From Agriterribacter humi (GTDB lineage: Bacteria > Bacteroidota > Bacteroidia > Chitinophagales > Chitinophagaceae), in contig NZ_VOHQ01000021.1 in assembly GCF_009192765.1 (NCBI RefSeq), forward strand, positions 1-46,110: a stretch of 46,110 nt of DNA, written 5' to 3'. A program made the position numbers and the translations under genes. The first letter of the stretch is position 1, and every line of letters begins with the position of its first letter. Below, piece by piece: positions 44,918 to 46,110 of the stretch. The notes below the pieces were generated by a model. That model did not search any database. It saw only the letters and a program-made list of their open reading frames with translations, and was not told the DNA's origin.

Positions 44918-45297
44918 AAACTAAATTAAACCGAACGTGAAACGTAACAAAGATACATTTTCCTGAAGGGGAGTTTTTTGAAGATATATCAACCTCTTTA
45001 TCTTTGATTTTTGATTGTATTTCAGCAGAGGGAATTCAAATATCCCACCTGCGCCAAGAGGGTATTCGGTAAAAGGATATTATGTAGAAGAAATTTATGA
45101 ATAAGTAAAAAGATTCTACTTAGTTACCGAAACAATAAAACCTGTATTCCCATTATTCTTATTTCGAGTAATTATTACTAATCCCAATTACTCGTACTTC
45201 CTCAATATACGACTTAGAGTAAAGAGTGGTTCGAGTATAAATTTTATTGTAAAAAAAACGTACTTTGTCCTGCGGCCAACAGCCAAAAATTTTATAT
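44918..45297. other. Intergenic region with an attC relic
   Basis: 380 bp without a credible gene. It contains the orphan half-attC at 45017-45058 and AT-rich sequence with AGTAATTATT and TAATTACTCG words at 45166-45195. Confidence 0.5.
45017..45058 (+). repeat. Orphan right half of a class B attC
   Basis: The 42 bp GTATTTCAGCAGAGGGAATTC through ATCCCACCTGCGCCAAG match the right half of class B sites (for example 12143-12184) with two or three differences. The following GCCGTACCGTT is replaced by AGGGTATTCGG, so no core remains. It lies 10 kb from the last site of the array. Confidence 0.75.
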
Positions 45298-45325
45298 AGG
45301 AGCTATTCAAAGGCTCCTTTCTTTT
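45298..45325. terminator. Intrinsic terminator-like hairpin
   Basis: AGGAGC (45298-45303) and GCTCCT (45313-45318) form a 6-bp stem with a 9-nt loop, followed by TTTCTTTT on the plus strand and an AT-rich run on the other side, so it could act in both directions. Confidence 0.55.
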
Positions 45326-45361
45326 GTGTAGAATGTTTAAACCATGTTTAAACCAACCAAT

Positions 45362-45391
45362 AAAAAAGGTTTCACCGAAATTGATGAAACC
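45362..45391 (-). terminator. Terminator behind the tRNA relic
   Basis: On the minus strand GGTTTCA and TGAAACC form a 7-bp stem with a 10-nt loop, followed by six Ts. It would end transcription from the GIY-YIG gene and the tRNA relic. Confidence 0.6.
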
Positions 45392-45405
45392 CTTACTGGC
45401 ATTGG

Positions 45406-45480
45406 TGGTGGAGGTTACCGGAGTCGACGGTGACCTTCCCGCAAGCCTGCGGGACGCACTACCCAACTGCGCTAATCAGC
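45406..45480 (-). pseudogene. tRNA relic with tRNA-Ala-like 3' half
   Basis: The 3' part (TGGTGGAGGTTACCGGAGTCG as read on the plus strand, in two blocks) equals that of the intact tRNA-Ala at 45749 but the T-arm has lost 2 bases. The anticodon arm is replaced by TCCCGCAAGCCTGCGGGA (45437-45454), and the D-arm side (GCGCAGTTGGGTAGTGC) is of a different type. The 5' acceptor strand cannot pair. It overlaps the last codons of the GIY-YIG gene. Confidence 0.65.
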
Positions 45481-45710
45481 CATTCGATATATTTCCTGCT
45501 CTTTTTCTTCTTGATTTCACTCTCTCTTTTAACCGCCTCACTGCGCGTTTCAAAAACCTCCGAATAAACCAATCTCCAATCGTCCACTTTTTTGGTTGAT
45601 TTGCTTCCGGAATTGTTATGCCGGAACAACCTGTCTTCCAGGTTTTCAGTTTGACCCGTATAATATTGATCCAATGTGGCAGAATATAGAATATAAACTA
45701 CAAATGGCAT
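45459..45710 (-). CDS. Small GIY-YIG endonuclease-domain protein
   Basis: 83 residues from ATG 45710; the frame runs on upstream into the tRNA gene and that part is rejected. VVYILYS...DQYYTGQT is the GIY-YIG pair, followed by the catalytic Arg region LEDRLFRHN, a Glu in YSEVFETRSEA, and the KRESEIKKKKS helix of UvrC/Slx-type stand-alone domains. Such proteins are common in Bacteroidota, frequently without known role; DNA cleavage at structures is inferred from the fold. It lies between an intact tRNA-Ala and the tRNA relic. Confidence 0.85.
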   Translation of the reverse strand: MPFVVYILYSATLDQYYTGQTENLEDRLFRHNNSGSKSTKKVDDWRLVYSEVFETRSEAVKRESEIKKKKSRKYIEWLISAVG

Positions 45711-45715
45711 AAACG

Positions 45716-45740
45716 AAAAAGACCCGCTTTGATACGGGCC
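45716..45740 (-). terminator. Terminator behind tRNA-Ala
   Basis: On the minus strand GGCCCG and CGGGTC (one G-T pair) form a stem with a loop of about 8 nt, followed by five Ts. It lies 8 bp after the tRNA CCA end. Confidence 0.7.
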
Positions 45741-45748
45741 TTGTTTGG

Positions 45749-45825
45749 TGGTGGAGGTTACCGGAGTCGAACCGGTGACCTTTTGCATGCCATGCAAACG
45801 CTCTAGCCAGCTGAGCTAAACCCCC
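45749..45825 (-). tRNA. tRNA-Ala (anticodon GGC)
   Basis: 77 nt including an encoded CCA. The acceptor stem GGGGGTT/AACCTCC contains G3-U70, the alanine identity pair. The D-arm GCTC-GAGC, anticodon arm TTTGC-ATGGCAT-GCAAA (anticodon GGC) and T-arm with GTTCGACT are all intact. Confidence 0.96.
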
Positions 45826-46104
45826 ATGTTTTTTTATAAGAACTTTTAGACGGATTGCTACAACCAGTGACCTTCCCGATTTCCATGGGGACGCTCTAGC
45901 CAGCTGAGCTAAACCCCCATGTTTTTTTATAAGAACTTTTAGACGGATTGCTACAACCAGTGACCTTCCCGATTTCCATTGGGACGCTCTAGCCAGCTGA
46001 GCTAAACCCCCATGTTTTTTTATAAGAACTTTTAGACGGATTGCTACAACCAGTGACCTTCCCGATTTCCATGGGGACGCTCTAGCCAGCTGAGCTAAAC
46101 CCCC
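45826..46104 (-). repeat. Three tandem 93-bp repeats built from a tRNA-Ala 5' half
   Basis: The end GGGGG of the tRNA sequence recurs exactly every 93 bp (45821, 45914, 46007, 46100). Each unit carries, on the minus strand, the tRNA-Ala acceptor 5' strand and D-arm, then a TCCC...GGGA-type element in place of the anticodon arm (45874-45891, 45967-45984 and the third unit), then a degraded T-arm and a T-rich spacer. The units differ by single bases. None can fold into a complete tRNA. The array runs to the window edge. Confidence 0.85.
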
Positions 46105-46110
46105 ATGTTT

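Noticed and set aside
45188..45466. 92-codon reverse frame over the tRNA relic
   Set aside because: Its first part is the translation of tRNA-like sequence and a terminator lies inside it.
45826..46104. The 93-bp repeats as functional tRNA genes
   Set aside because: No 3' acceptor strand, broken T-arm and an anticodon arm that cannot form a 7-nt loop.

Overview
The window looks like a chromosome segment of a Bacteroidota bacterium, probably from the Chitinophagia. The evidence is promoters of the form TTTG-N19/20-TAnnTTTG, few Shine-Dalgarno sites, secreted proteins cleaved after FAQ, FSQ or FGQ, and an 18-bp palindrome (TCCC...GGGA) of a kind I recall from such genomes. The taxon is inferred, not proven.

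Left flank (1-2661): a gene-poor kilobase, then a small membrane protein and an HD-domain (p)ppGpp-hydrolase-like protein in one apparent operon.

Centre (2662-34616): a 30-kb integron-like cassette array. A tyrosine recombinase (2662-3852) lies at the head in the same direction as the cassettes, followed by an attI-like junction at 3965. I place 37 complete attC-like sites (two of 92 bp, one of 132 bp, the rest 192-202 bp), one late site with a changed core, and three truncated ones. Each site starts with a degenerate ...AAC box and ends with a GTT... box. The first bases of each cassette are the reverse complement of its own last bases (for example GTTGGTAGC at 4566 and GCTACCAAC at 5244), as expected for cassettes that excise as circles and re-form attC. 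The recombinase resembles IntI and XerC/D in its catalytic domain but seems to lack the IntI-specific insertion and has an extra N-terminal domain of about 100 residues. About half of the cassettes carry a plus-strand gene: membrane proteins, lipoproteins, acetyltransferases, a HigBA-like toxin-antitoxin pair, a polysaccharide deacetylase and others. The other half carry none. These include an 11-member family of about 680-bp cassettes with a partly conserved reverse-strand reading frame, plus two smaller repeated families. Two cassettes are present as exact duplicates, one of them at the attI position. Three cassettes use GTA/TAC core triplets instead of GTT/AAC, changed at both ends. The distal end (30750-34616) is decaying: attC sites are cut and fused to 5'-truncated genes.

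Right flank (35343-44917): a molybdenum-cofactor locus. moaA-moeA-moaC-mobA-moeB/rhodanese read rightward; a TSUP permease, moaD, moaE, fdhD, a small conserved gene and an FdhF/YdeP-type oxidoreductase read leftward. Together they make, sulfurate and insert the cofactor into the oxidoreductase. At 45017-45058 lies an orphan half of a class-B attC, 10 kb outside the array. The window ends with tRNA-Ala(GGC), a small GIY-YIG nuclease gene, a tRNA relic, and three tandem 93-bp repeats made from a tRNA-Ala 5' half, in which the anticodon arm is replaced by a TCCC...GGGA near-palindrome.
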